NCBI GenBank assembly: GCA_963666475.2
Contig: CAXXJM010000001.1
Location: forward strand, 1-64,000
DNA: 64,000 bases
From: JBFHIZ01 sp963666475
GTDB lineage: Bacteria > Bacillota > Clostridia > Lachnospirales > Lachnospiraceae
Direction: 5' to 3'
Each line of letters opens with the position of its first letter. The stretch's first letter is position 1. Of the stretch, positions 17,490-26,017 are shown one piece after another. The notes below the pieces were generated by a model. That model made no database searches. It saw nothing but the letters and a program-made list of their open reading frames with translations, and was not told the origin of the DNA. Made by a program: the position numbers and the translations under genes.

Positions 17490-18197
17490 ATGATTCATAT
17501 TGCAATTGTAGATGATGATGTGGAGATTACATCGCAGATAACTGAATATATTCAGATGTTTGGACGTGAAAATAAACTGGAACTTGCTTCAAAGAGCTTT
17601 CATCATCCAAATGACTTTCTTGAACAGTATGAAATGGGTAATGATCTTGTTATTCTTGATATTGAAATGCCGTGTATAAATGGAATTCAGACAGCAAGAG
17701 AACTTCGATACAGAGATCCGGCTGTTTTGATAATGTTTATTACAAATATGGCGCAGTTTGCGTTAGAGAGCTACTCTGTGGATGCGATTGACTATGTACT
17801 AAAACCATTAGGTTATGGTGACTTTTCAATGAAAATGCAAAAAGTCATCAGATATATGAAACAAAATCACGATCAGAAAATCAAGATTCGGACCGAACTG
17901 TCTGAGGTTTTGATTCCGGTATCGGATATTCTTTATCTTGAAGTCATACGTCATCGAATCATTTATCACACAGTGTTTGGCATTTATGAAGAATATGGTG
18001 TAATGGGTGAGAAAGAAAAACTTCTAGTACAATTACACTTTTTTCGATGTCACAGGTGCTTTCTCATAAACATGAAACATGTGAATTCTATTTCTGATAA
18101 AACGGTTCTTGTGGGGACGGATGAACTGTCAGTGAGTCGAGGAAGGAGAAAAGCACTAATGGAATTTTTTACGAATTACCTGGGAGGATTTCAATGA
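17490..18197 (+). CDS. LytTR-family response regulator (AgrA/LytR type)
   Basis: 235 aa. Receiver domain about 1-115 with acidic pocket 'VDDD', phospho-acceptor Asp 57 ('ILDIEMP') and Lys in 'VLKPL'. The LytTR DNA-binding domain covers about 130-230 ('DILYLEV', 'FFRCHRCFLINMKHV', 'LSVSRGRRKAL'). The LytTR family binds direct repeats upstream of targets and often controls secreted enzymes, bacteriocins or quorum systems. It overlaps its kinase gene by 4 nt (ATGA), so the two are translationally coupled. Location right after the GH3 cluster hints at, but does not prove, control of those genes. Confidence 0.92.
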   Translation: MIHIAIVDDDVEITSQITEYIQMFGRENKLELASKSFHHPNDFLEQYEMGNDLVILDIEMPCINGIQTARELRYRDPAVLIMFITNMAQFALESYSVDAIDYVLKPLGYGDFSMKMQKVIRYMKQNHDQKIKIRTELSEVLIPVSDILYLEVIRHRIIYHTVFGIYEEYGVMGEKEKLLVQLHFFRCHRCFLINMKHVNSISDKTVLVGTDELSVSRGRRKALMEFFTNYLGGFQ

Positions 18198-19579
18198 TTG
18201 GAGTTATAGACTTTTTTGAAGAATGGAGATTTATTCTGGAATTGATCCTCGCTGAACAGATTTTTGTGCAGACCTTTGCAGAAAGAAAACGAAAGCATTT
18301 GTTTTTTCTTTTTGCAGGGTTTTTTATACTTGTCTTGATAGCAACTTGTTATCCGTTCATTATAGATTCAAAATTTATAGGTTTAAGAGCAGGAGGGGAG
18401 ACAACCTTTTCTATCTCATGGTATGTCATGTTGACATTACTGACACTTTGTCATATTAAACTCAATTATCATATTTCGTGGAGTGATCTTTTATTTCTTG
18501 GAATTGCGGGGTATGCTGTCCAACACATTGAATATATTGTTATTAATGAAGTCCTGGCACTAGGGATTTTGAAAGCAATTAGAAGTTATTTTTTGTTCTA
18601 TTTTTTGGTCTGTGCAGTTACCGTATGGGTATGGTATTCAATCATATACTACTTGTTCGCTAAAAAGATAAGGGATTGTCAAGGGGTAATTTTTGAGGAT
18701 CACTGGAAGAGTGTGTGGACATTTCTAATCATGCTGATTGCTTTAATGTTCTCGTCGTTTTCAGGACAACTTTTTTTCGTGAATGGATCAAGTGATTATG
18801 AAAATGTAAATTATTACGGAGCATTGTATGATTTAGTTAGTACATCTATGATCTTATTCTTACAGTACAGCATTTTTCGGATAAGTACTTTAAGCAGAGA
18901 AAAAGAGATTGTGCGTCAATTGTCATTAGAGAGAAAAAAACAGTATACGTTATCAAAAGAGAACATTGATATCATCAATCAAAAGTGCCATGACCTTAAG
19001 CATCAGTTCAAGGCATTGAGAGAATCAAATAAACTTGAAATTGACCAATACATCGAGGAGGTGGAAAAGTCCATCATGATCTATGATCATGTGTTGAAAA
19101 CAGATAATGATGTTCTAAATACGATTCTAACCGAGAAGAGTCTGTACTGTGAACGTCATAATATCAAACTTAGCTGTATAATTGATACCAGTCAACTGGA
19201 TTTTATTAGTACACAGGACCTTTATGTTTTGTTTGGAAACATGCTTTCCAATGCAATTGAATGTGCAAGCAAGCAGAAGGAAATAGAACAGCGAGTGATC
19301 AGTCTTCATGTGCAGGCAAAACGAAATGTGCTGTCGATACAGACCAATAACTTTGTTTTGGTTCCACCAGAGTTTGCGGATGGATTACCAGTCACGACAA
19401 AGAGTAACAAAGCATATCATGGATTCGGGATGAAAAGTATGGTCCATATCGCTGAAAAATACGGTGGTCATTTAAGTGCGACTGTTAATAATCATATATT
19501 TATGCTACAGATTGTGATACCAATTCCGAAAGAATATATAAGACTGTTGAATATCAATAAGGATATTGAGAATTACTGA
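18194..19579 (+). CDS. GHKL sensor histidine kinase, AgrC-like
   Basis: 461 aa. The first about 220 residues hold six hydrophobic segments ('LFFLFAGFFILVLIATCY', 'FSISWYVMLTLLTLCH' and others), as in AgrC-type receptors. His 266 in 'QKCHDLKHQFKAL' is the expected phosphorylation site. The ATPase domain has 'FGNMLSNAIECA' and 'GFGMKSM' and ends with a short tail. The partner is the LytTR regulator upstream. No AgrB/AgrD-like peptide genes are visible nearby, so the signal is unknown. Confidence 0.9.
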   Translation: MIGVIDFFEEWRFILELILAEQIFVQTFAERKRKHLFFLFAGFFILVLIATCYPFIIDSKFIGLRAGGETTFSISWYVMLTLLTLCHIKLNYHISWSDLLFLGIAGYAVQHIEYIVINEVLALGILKAIRSYFLFYFLVCAVTVWVWYSIIYYLFAKKIRDCQGVIFEDHWKSVWTFLIMLIALMFSSFSGQLFFVNGSSDYENVNYYGALYDLVSTSMILFLQYSIFRISTLSREKEIVRQLSLERKKQYTLSKENIDIINQKCHDLKHQFKALRESNKLEIDQYIEEVEKSIMIYDHVLKTDNDVLNTILTEKSLYCERHNIKLSCIIDTSQLDFISTQDLYVLFGNMLSNAIECASKQKEIEQRVISLHVQAKRNVLSIQTNNFVLVPPEFADGLPVTTKSNKAYHGFGMKSMVHIAEKYGGHLSATVNNHIFMLQIVIPIPKEYIRLLNINKDIENY

Positions 19580-19662
19580 ACTGATTCTAATTAAAAAGGT
19601 TCAAATGATAAACCTTTTACAAAATAGGATTTATTTTATCGCTAATCATTCTTGCCTGCAAT

Positions 19663-19676
19663 ATACCGATCGGTAT
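19663..19676. promoter_or_regulatory. 14-bp perfect palindrome ATACCGATCGGTAT
   Basis: It lies 90 nt before the XRE gene start. The sequence type resembles operators of TetR-family repressors. No TetR gene is adjacent; the nearest is at 62.5 kb. Confidence 0.5.
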
Positions 19677-19765
19677 TATGTTGAATGTTTGCTTTTTTAG
19701 TTTTATGTTCAGTATAGCTGTAGAGAATATCGTACAGTTAAGATTGTATAAAAGGGGTGTTTATC

Positions 19766-19981
19766 ATGGCTAATCCCAGGATTCCTATAGAAAATGCAAT
19801 GCGAAGATTACGATTTGAACGTAATGAAATGACACAGCAGGAGCTGGCAAAAAAAGTAGGCGCATCTAGGCAAACAATTAACAATGTGGAGAGTGGTAAG
19901 TACTATCCATCTCTGGAATTAGCTTTTTTGATAGCAGAGGCGCTTGATTCTCGGATTGAGGAAGTGTTTTGGTATAAATGA
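19766..19981 (+). CDS. Small XRE-family HTH regulator
   Basis: 71 aa from ATG 19766 (AAAGGGG 8 nt upstream); an in-frame GTG at 19757 lies inside that site. Essentially one Cro/CI HTH ('MTQQELAKKVGASRQTINNVESGKYYPSLELAF') with ending 'IEEVFWYK', the common form that pairs with a small membrane protein gene. The following gene is such a membrane protein, now interrupted. Confidence 0.88.
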   Translation: MANPRIPIENAMRRLRFERNEMTQQELAKKVGASRQTINNVESGKYYPSLELAFLIAEALDSRIEEVFWYK

Positions 19982-20066
19982 TAGGAGTATAAGAGAGAGT
20001 CCGCGAGGAAGAAAAATGAAACAAGGATGTAGTATGATTTGTGAGATTCAGAAGGGAGAAATTGAT

Positions 20067-20645
20067 ATGTATAAAAACATGAAATTTGGAGGAATGATAT
20101 CTTGGATGCTTCCAACGATTTATTTAATTGGGATTATTATGAAGGTTGCTGTATTGGATACAACAGTTTTTGACAACGAGAGAGATATTATTGTTTTCTT
20201 AGCACAAAAGGATACAATTTTACATATATGGATCACCTTGCTTTATATTGTATTTGGTATTTTGTTGATTTTTTTGAGTGAATCAATAAAGGGTATTATG
20301 GCAACCTATTCACCATATATGGCAAATGTTACCGCAGTGGTAGGGCTTATATAGGCAGGGTTGTTGATTGCTAGTGGTATGATTTATATTATTGGAACAA
20401 GAGAGGTATTTGAGTTGTTTTTATTGCATCCTGATGAAGCAACACAAATGTACCGTGTGGTCTACACGATACATAATAGTATTGGTGGGGGAAATGAAAT
20501 CGTTGGAGCTCTGTGGACATTATTGATAAGTGTTGTCGGGTTTCGGCACGGTTATTTCAATAAGAAAATTAATGTGATTGGATGCATTGTTGGAGTGGCA
20601 GGAATTTTGACTATGGTGGTGCATTGTTTGATATTACTGCGATGA
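20067..20645 (+). pseudogene. Multi-pass membrane protein (DUF4386-like) with in-frame TAG
   Basis: Start ATG 20067 follows AAGGGAG. The frame reads four-helix-type membrane protein to TAG 20352-20354, then continues in the same frame to 20645. Joined, it gives about 192 residues with hydrophobic segments 'WMLPTIYLIGIIM', 'IWITLLYIVFGILLIF', 'LLIASGMIYII', 'VIGCIVGVAGILTM' and a family-like 'NSIGGGNEIVGALW'. A TGG or CAG to TAG change is likely. The resemblance to DUF4386 is tentative. It lies 85 nt after the XRE regulator. Confidence 0.65.
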
Positions 20646-20743
20646 TATTTGCCTTCGCACAAATGCTGTGGTGGATAATGATTGCAAAACATGTGTGACT
20701 ACATATATAATAGAACATATTGGTCTATGTTAGGAGGAATAAT

Positions 20744-21568
20744 ATGATTCAGTGGATTAGTCAATTTGGACAAGTACAACAGGCATTGATTGCTACGTTA
20801 TTTACATGGGGAGTAACTGCAGTGGGTGCAAGTCTTGTTTTTTTCTTTAAAGTAATTAATAAAAAGGTGTTAAATGGTATGCTTGGTTTTGCTGCAGGCG
20901 TTATGATTGCAGCTAGTTTTTGGTCTTTGCTCGCACCCAGCATTGAAATGGCAGAGGAACTAGGGCAAATAGCATTTCTAACTGCAGCGATTGGTTTTTT
21001 AGCAGGCGGTGGATTTCTATATTTGGTAGATAAACTTTTGCCACATTTACATATGGGATTAGAAACCAAACAGGCAGAAGGAATAAAAACACATTGGCAA
21101 AGAAGTGTTTTATTGGTTTTGGCGATTACTCTACATAATATTCCGGAAGGACTGGCTGTTGGTGTGGCCTTTGGAGCAGTGGCTTCTGGGTTAGGAACTA
21201 CAGCATCCTTGGCAGGAGCGGTGGCTTTGGCAGTTGGTATTGGATTGCAGAATTTTCCAGAAGGTGCTGCTGTATCAATTCCGCTTCGAAGAGAAGGCTT
21301 TAGCAGAAAAAAAGCATTTTTATATGGACAGGCTTCAGGAATTGTGGAACCTATTGCAGGTGTATTGGGTGCGTTTACTGTGGTAAAAATGCAGCATTTA
21401 TTGCCTTACGCTCTGGCTTTTGCTGCAGGTGCTATGATATATGTTGTGGTTGAGGAGTTAATTCCTGAGGCACAGAGAGAAGAAGGTGGATCAAAAACAG
21501 ATATTGCAACGATTGGATGTATGATTGGATTCGCTGTCATGATGATTTTAGATGTAGCACTAGGGTAG
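20744..21568 (+). CDS. ZIP-family divalent metal transporter
   Basis: 274 aa from ATG 20744 (AGGAGG 6 nt before); an upstream TTG is unlikely. Eight hydrophobic segments. ZIP signature metal-binding helices are visible as 'LHNIPEGLAVGVAFG' and 'GLQNFPEGAAVSIP', with Glu in 'VVEELIPEAQ' late in the protein. The family moves zinc, iron or manganese into the cytoplasm. Single gene; no metal-responsive regulator is adjacent. Confidence 0.93.
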   Translation: MIQWISQFGQVQQALIATLFTWGVTAVGASLVFFFKVINKKVLNGMLGFAAGVMIAASFWSLLAPSIEMAEELGQIAFLTAAIGFLAGGGFLYLVDKLLPHLHMGLETKQAEGIKTHWQRSVLLVLAITLHNIPEGLAVGVAFGAVASGLGTTASLAGAVALAVGIGLQNFPEGAAVSIPLRREGFSRKKAFLYGQASGIVEPIAGVLGAFTVVKMQHLLPYALAFAAGAMIYVVVEELIPEAQREEGGSKTDIATIGCMIGFAVMMILDVALG

Positions 21569-21609
21569 TGGGCAAAAGATAACGAATTGTAATTAAGGAG
21601 AATGAGTCA

Positions 21610-22032
21610 ATGATCAGGAAACCAAAAGTAGCATTTATATGTGTACATAACTCATGTAGAAGTCAGATGGCGGAAGCATTGGGAAAACGATATGCATCGG
21701 AAGTATTTGAAAGCTATTCAGCAGGCACAGAATTAAGAAGTCAGATCAACCAAGATGCGGTACGTCTTATAAAAGAAATCTATCACATTGATATGGAGGA
21801 GACACAACGTTCAAAACTTCTTTCGGACATTCCAGATGTCGATATCGTAATTAAAATGGGATGCAATGTTGTTTGCCCATATCTACCAAGCCAGTATGAA
21901 GAAGACTGGGGGCTTGATGATCCTAGTGGAAAATCAGATGAAGATTTTCGAGTGATAATTGATAGGATCGATCAGAATGTTCAGTTGCTTGCCAAACGTA
22001 TCTCATCAAGTGAGATTCTTTTGGAATTGTGA
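21610..22032 (+). CDS. arsC: Low-molecular-weight phosphatase-type arsenate reductase (ArsC-like)
   Basis: 140 aa. The P-loop 'CVHNSCRSQ' near residue 11 fits C-x5-R of the LMW-phosphatase fold, and the later cysteines in 'KMGCNVVCPYLP' and 'DDPSGKSDEDFR' (Asp-Pro acid loop) fit thioredoxin-coupled arsenate reductases. It would reduce arsenate to arsenite for export. It sits between a ZIP transporter and a tocopherol-cyclase-like gene, and the arsenite exporter is 9 kb downstream, so the ars functions are dispersed. It could also be a general protein phosphatase. Confidence 0.85.
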   Translation: MIRKPKVAFICVHNSCRSQMAEALGKRYASEVFESYSAGTELRSQINQDAVRLIKEIYHIDMEETQRSKLLSDIPDVDIVIKMGCNVVCPYLPSQYEEDWGLDDPSGKSDEDFRVIIDRIDQNVQLLAKRISSSEILLEL

Positions 22033-22068
22033 TTTCAATTGTAAAAGATTTGTTAGGAGAGAAGAACA

Positions 22069-23202
22069 ATGTTTAATAAGAGCGATATTACACGGAATGA
22101 TTTTATGTTGAAACGTGGTTTATCGAAATGTGGATATGATTGGTGGTGGCATTCGTTTACTGCATATCACAATGAAACCGGAGAAGAAAAAAGTTTTTTT
22201 ATCGAGTTCTTCACTTGTAATTCGGCATTAGGAAAAGAACAGGCAATTTTAGGTCAGCAGCCCAAAAACAAAATGGAACATCAGAAACCGTCATATGTGA
22301 TGCTTAAAGCTGGAGCATGGGGAGAGGATGCGAAACAACTTCATCGTTTTTGGGGATGGAGTCAAGTAAAAATTTCAAATTCAAGTCCATTCTTTTTGGA
22401 AGCAGACGATTGCTATGTAAATGAAACCCATACGAAAGGCTCTGTAAATGTTACGGAAGATGAAGTTCAAAAGCATCCAGAGTATATGTGTCAGACAGGG
22501 AGCATGTCATGGAATTTGAAGATTCGTAAAGAGATCGCATTTCATGTGGGATATGGTGCATCGAAATTATTAAGAAATCTACAGGCCTTTGAAATGTTTT
22601 GGCATGCAGAAGGAATGAAGACATTTTATGACGGGGAAGTCATCTGGAATGGGGAACACTATACCGTGACTCCTGCTACATCATATGGCTATGCGGATAA
22701 AAATTGGGGAAAGAATTTCACGAGTCCTTGGATTTGGCTTTCATCCAATCATTTATACAGTGGAAAAACAGGAGAAAAGTTAGAAAATAGTGTATTTAAT
22801 ATTGGTGGGGGAAAACCAAAAATTGGACCTTTTTCGATGGAGAATAAATTGTTATCCGCTTTTTGGTATGAAGGAAAGGAATACGAGTTTAATTTTTCAA
22901 AATTTTGGACATTTACAAAAACCAATTTTAAATGTTATGAGACAGAAGAGCAGATTGTTTGGCATGTGGAACAAAAAAATATTACGAATCGTATGATTGC
23001 AGATATTACTTGTGATAAAAAAGATATGTTACTGATCAACTATGAAGCACCCGATGGATCAAAACTACATAATCGATTATGGAATGGTGGAAATGGAGTA
23101 GGTGTTATACGGTTATATCGAGGTTCAACGTTAATTGATGAAATTACTGCAAAGAATATAGGATGTGAATTTGGTGAATATAGTAAGAAACAGGTTTGTT
23201 AG
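22069..23202 (+). CDS. Tocopherol-cyclase-like protein (lipocalin-type fold)
   Basis: 377 aa, rich in Trp and Tyr, no signal peptide. 'GYDWWWHSFTAYH' near the start and 'SYGYADKNWGKNFTSPWIWLSS' in the middle match the tocopherol cyclase family (two beta-barrel halves), which in gut Firmicutes has no established role. Ribosome site TAGGAG. It is followed 13 nt later by an EFR1 flavodoxin-ferredoxin gene, so the two are probably one transcript. A true tocopherol function is not implied. Confidence 0.7.
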   Translation: MFNKSDITRNDFMLKRGLSKCGYDWWWHSFTAYHNETGEEKSFFIEFFTCNSALGKEQAILGQQPKNKMEHQKPSYVMLKAGAWGEDAKQLHRFWGWSQVKISNSSPFFLEADDCYVNETHTKGSVNVTEDEVQKHPEYMCQTGSMSWNLKIRKEIAFHVGYGASKLLRNLQAFEMFWHAEGMKTFYDGEVIWNGEHYTVTPATSYGYADKNWGKNFTSPWIWLSSNHLYSGKTGEKLENSVFNIGGGKPKIGPFSMENKLLSAFWYEGKEYEFNFSKFWTFTKTNFKCYETEEQIVWHVEQKNITNRMIADITCDKKDMLLINYEAPDGSKLHNRLWNGGNGVGVIRLYRGSTLIDEITAKNIGCEFGEYSKKQVC

Positions 23203-23215
23203 GAGGAAAAATTAA

Positions 23216-23962
23216 ATGATATTTTATTTTTCTGGAACAGGAAATTCAAAATGGGTAGCACAAGAAATTGCGAACAGAATTCATGATACAGCAGTTGATA
23301 TCATGGGATATAACCAAGTTCTGGATTTTCAGAAAGAGGAGCAGATTGGTTTTGTTTTTCCGATCTATGCATGGGGTGTTCCCGAACCGATGTTGAATTT
23401 TGTGAAAAAACTTCCAAACAACAAAAATTTTACTTTTGCGGTTTGTACATGTGGTGCAGACGCCGGATTAGCTATGAAGGAATTGTCAAAAGTATATTTT
23501 CTTCATAGTAGTTATTCTATATTGATGCCAAGTAATTACATAATTGGTGAAAATGTTGAAAAAGAGGATATAATTAAATTTAAAATTAATAAAGCAAAAG
23601 ATGGGATGGAAAATATTTCAAAAGAAATTCAGCAGAAAAAATCTGTGTATCGAGTAACAGAAGGGAAACTGGCATTTCTGAAGTCGAAATTTGGTACAGC
23701 TGGATTTGAGAAATTTGCAAGAAGTACTTCTCTTTTTTATGCAGATGATCGATGTGTGTCCTGTGGAATTTGCGAAATACAATGTCCTGCAAAGACGATT
23801 ATCATTCGAGACAGAAAGCCTGTTTGGGGTGAAGCTTGTTACCAATGTCTGAAATGCATTCACACTTGTCCAGAACATGCAATACAATATGGTAAACATA
23901 CGAGTCGTAGAGGACGTTATACAATCGATAAGTGGGTAAAAAAGATTAACACGCAAATTTGA
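23216..23962 (+). CDS. EFR1-type flavodoxin-ferredoxin fusion
   Basis: 248 aa. Flavodoxin-like domain at the N terminus ('FYFSGTGNSKWVA', FMN phosphate loop). Two 4Fe-4S motifs lie at the C terminus, 'CVSCGICEIQCP' and 'CYQCLKCIHTCP', about residues 180-220. This EFR1 arrangement occurs widely in anaerobic Firmicutes and is thought to transfer electrons. Paired with the tocopherol-cyclase-like gene just upstream. A strong terminator follows. Confidence 0.9.
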   Translation: MIFYFSGTGNSKWVAQEIANRIHDTAVDIMGYNQVLDFQKEEQIGFVFPIYAWGVPEPMLNFVKKLPNNKNFTFAVCTCGADAGLAMKELSKVYFLHSSYSILMPSNYIIGENVEKEDIIKFKINKAKDGMENISKEIQQKKSVYRVTEGKLAFLKSKFGTAGFEKFARSTSLFYADDRCVSCGICEIQCPAKTIIIRDRKPVWGEACYQCLKCIHTCPEHAIQYGKHTSRRGRYTIDKWVKKINTQI

Positions 23963-23987
23963 GTCGATTTAAAAATATCCCCCCTTT

Positions 23988-24028
23988 GCCCCACGCCCAA
24001 TGAAGCAATTTGGGCGTGGGGCTTTTTT
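23988..24028 (+). terminator. Strong rho-independent terminator
   Basis: GCCCCACGCCCAA / TTGGGCGTGGGGC, then six Ts; 26 nt after the EFR1 gene. Confidence 0.95.
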
Positions 24029-24172
24029 GATTTATATGTTTCGACACTTTGATTCGTCAAAGTGTTAAAATACTTGTTTGGTTTTGGTGAATATTACGAA
24101 ATGAATAATATTTATATTAGAAAATCAATATAAAAATAAGCAAAATGTACAATAATTGTTCGAAAATGATAA

Positions 24173-24186
24173 CGAAAACGTTTTCG
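24173..24186. promoter_or_regulatory. CG-centred palindrome, LacI/CcpA-type operator candidate
   Basis: Perfect 14-bp palindrome CGAAAACGTTTTCG, matching the general form of cre and LacI-family operators. A candidate -35 TTGACT lies 16 nt downstream at 24202. Confidence 0.65.
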
Positions 24187-24314
24187 AAAAACAAAAAAAC
24201 ATTGACTGCAAATAAATAAATAACATATGGTATCGTAATCGGTTTTCGATAATTTAAGTAAATATAAACAAAAAGCGAGTGCTATTATTGTATGAATGAG
24301 TCAAAAGAAACAAC

Positions 24315-24343
24315 TTGACATCAAATGTTCGCATTGTTATAAT
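24315..24343 (+). promoter_or_regulatory. Consensus sigma-A promoter for the sugar-binding lipoprotein gene
   Basis: TTGACA (24315-24320), 17-nt spacer, TATAAT (24338-24343). Both hexamers are perfect. Confidence 0.9.
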
Positions 24344-24348
24344 CGAGT

Positions 24349-24393
24349 TACGAAAACGTTTAAGTTAATTTGGGGATTACAAAACGTTTAAAT
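24349..24393. promoter_or_regulatory. Two further CG-centred operator candidates at and after the transcription start
   Basis: AAACGTTT cores at 24354-24361 and 24382-24389, within GAAAACGTTTAAG and CAAAACGTTTAAA. The first overlaps the expected +1 and the second lies about 28 nt further. Placement fits repression by a LacI-family or CcpA-like protein. The rest of 24030-24513 is untranslated leader. Confidence 0.6.
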
Positions 24394-24513
24394 GCCATTG
24401 ATTGAAGATTAAGAGGTGGCGATGTTAACGGTTGGGGAATTTATATGATTTAGAGCATGAAATATGCTGTAAATACAAAAATTCATTTCACAACAACTAA
24501 GAGGAGGAAGAGA

Positions 24514-25908
24514 ATGAAAAAGAAATTAGTAGCAACACTTCTTGTTTTGGCAATGTCAGTTAGTATGATGGCTTGTGGAGACAACACAAACGGAAATGAT
24601 GGGACAGCAAATGACAAGAACAATACAGAAACCGTAGTAGCGGATTCTGGGGATGCAGATGTCGCAGAAGAACCGGTTCAAGAAGAAGGAAAAGTATTAA
24701 ACATTTATTGCTGGAATAATGAATTCCAAACACGTTTTGAGCAGTATTACACTGTTCCAGAGGGAATTACTGTAAACTTCATCATTACACCTACCGATGA
24801 CAATGCATATCAAAACAAGTTGGATGAAGCATTGTTGAATCAGGAAAATGCAGCTGCAGATGATAAGATTGATATTTTCTTGGTAGAAGCTGACTATGCA
24901 TTGAAATATGTGAATACACCATATACTTTGGATGTTATTAATGATGTGGGATTATCGGATGATGATGTATCTGGAATGTACCAGTATACAAAAGACGTTA
25001 TGACCGATTCATCAGGAGCATTAAAAGGTGTTTCATGGCAGGCATGTCCAGCAGGATTCATTTACAGACGTTCAATCGCTATGGATGTATTAGGAACAGA
25101 TGACCCAGCAGAAGTACAGACATTACTTGATTCATGGGATAAATTTGATGCAGTTGCAGCAGATGCAAAAGAAAAAGGATATGCAATGTTATCTGGATAT
25201 GACGATGACTACCGTGTATTCTCAAACAATGCAACAACACCATGGGTAGTGGATGAAAAAATTATAGTTAGTGATTCTTTAAAAACATGGGTTGAACAAA
25301 CTAAGGAATATACAGATGCTGGATACAACAACAAAGCAAACTTATGGTCTCCAGAATCTGGAGCAGGAGCACAGACTAATGTATTTGGATACTTTGGACC
25401 AGGTTGGTTCATTGATTTCTGTTTACTTGGATGGACACTTGCAGATCCAGAAGGAGCAAAGGAAGTTGGAAACGGAACATATGGAGACTGGGCAGTTTGT
25501 AAAGGACCTCAAGGATTCTTCTGGGGCGGTACATGGGTATGTGCAGCAGCTGGAACAGACAATGTTGAAACTGTAAAAGATGTATTATATACATTGACAT
25601 GTGACAAAGACACTTTGGTATCTATTGCAACAGAACTAGGTGACTTCACAAACAACGTAGCAGCAATGACAGAAATCGCAGACAGTGATTACTCACATGC
25701 ATTCCTTGGCGGACAGAACCATGTATCTGTATTACTTGATTCTGCACAGTCAATCGATATGAGCAATATTACATCATATGATCAAGGATTAAATGAATCC
25801 TTCCAGGCAGCTATGAAAGAATACTTTGATGGAATCGTTACATTAGATGAAGCATATCAGAACTTCTATGATGCAGTAACAGTTAAATATCCTAACTTGA
25901 CTTACTAG
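24514..25908 (+). CDS. Sugar ABC transporter substrate-binding lipoprotein (no permease nearby)
   Basis: 464 aa from ATG 24514 (GAGGAGGAAG upstream). Lipobox 'MMAC' near residue 22, then a Asn/Asp-rich linker, then a family-1 type solute-binding fold ('VLNIYCWNNEFQTRF', 'DNAYQNKLDEALL', 'YFGPGWFIDFC', 'LYTLTCDKDTL'). Codon use is shifted to C-ended codons (TTC, AAC, GAC), which suggests high expression and fits the consensus promoter. Permease and ATPase genes are absent; the next genes are two chemoreceptors. It may serve an unlinked transporter or present ligands to the receptors. Confidence 0.85.
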   Translation: MKKKLVATLLVLAMSVSMMACGDNTNGNDGTANDKNNTETVVADSGDADVAEEPVQEEGKVLNIYCWNNEFQTRFEQYYTVPEGITVNFIITPTDDNAYQNKLDEALLNQENAAADDKIDIFLVEADYALKYVNTPYTLDVINDVGLSDDDVSGMYQYTKDVMTDSSGALKGVSWQACPAGFIYRRSIAMDVLGTDDPAEVQTLLDSWDKFDAVAADAKEKGYAMLSGYDDDYRVFSNNATTPWVVDEKIIVSDSLKTWVEQTKEYTDAGYNNKANLWSPESGAGAQTNVFGYFGPGWFIDFCLLGWTLADPEGAKEVGNGTYGDWAVCKGPQGFFWGGTWVCAAAGTDNVETVKDVLYTLTCDKDTLVSIATELGDFTNNVAAMTEIADSDYSHAFLGGQNHVSVLLDSAQSIDMSNITSYDQGLNESFQAAMKEYFDGIVTLDEAYQNFYDAVTVKYPNLTY

Positions 25909-25935
25909 AAGCAAAAATAGAAAAAAGTTTTATTT

Positions 25936-25962
25936 TAGCGAGGTGGTCCTACCACCTCGCTA
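25936..25962 (+). terminator. 12-bp hairpin after the binding-protein gene
   Basis: TAGCGAGGTGGT / ACCACCTCGCTA around CCT. It lacks a downstream T run, so it may be an mRNA-stabilising or partly terminating hairpin that sets a high binding-protein to receptor ratio. Confidence 0.65.
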
Positions 25963-26017
25963 ATTACGTTATGGGTGTTTGATGTTTGTGATAGTAGCTA
26001 AAAGGAGAACTCAAATT

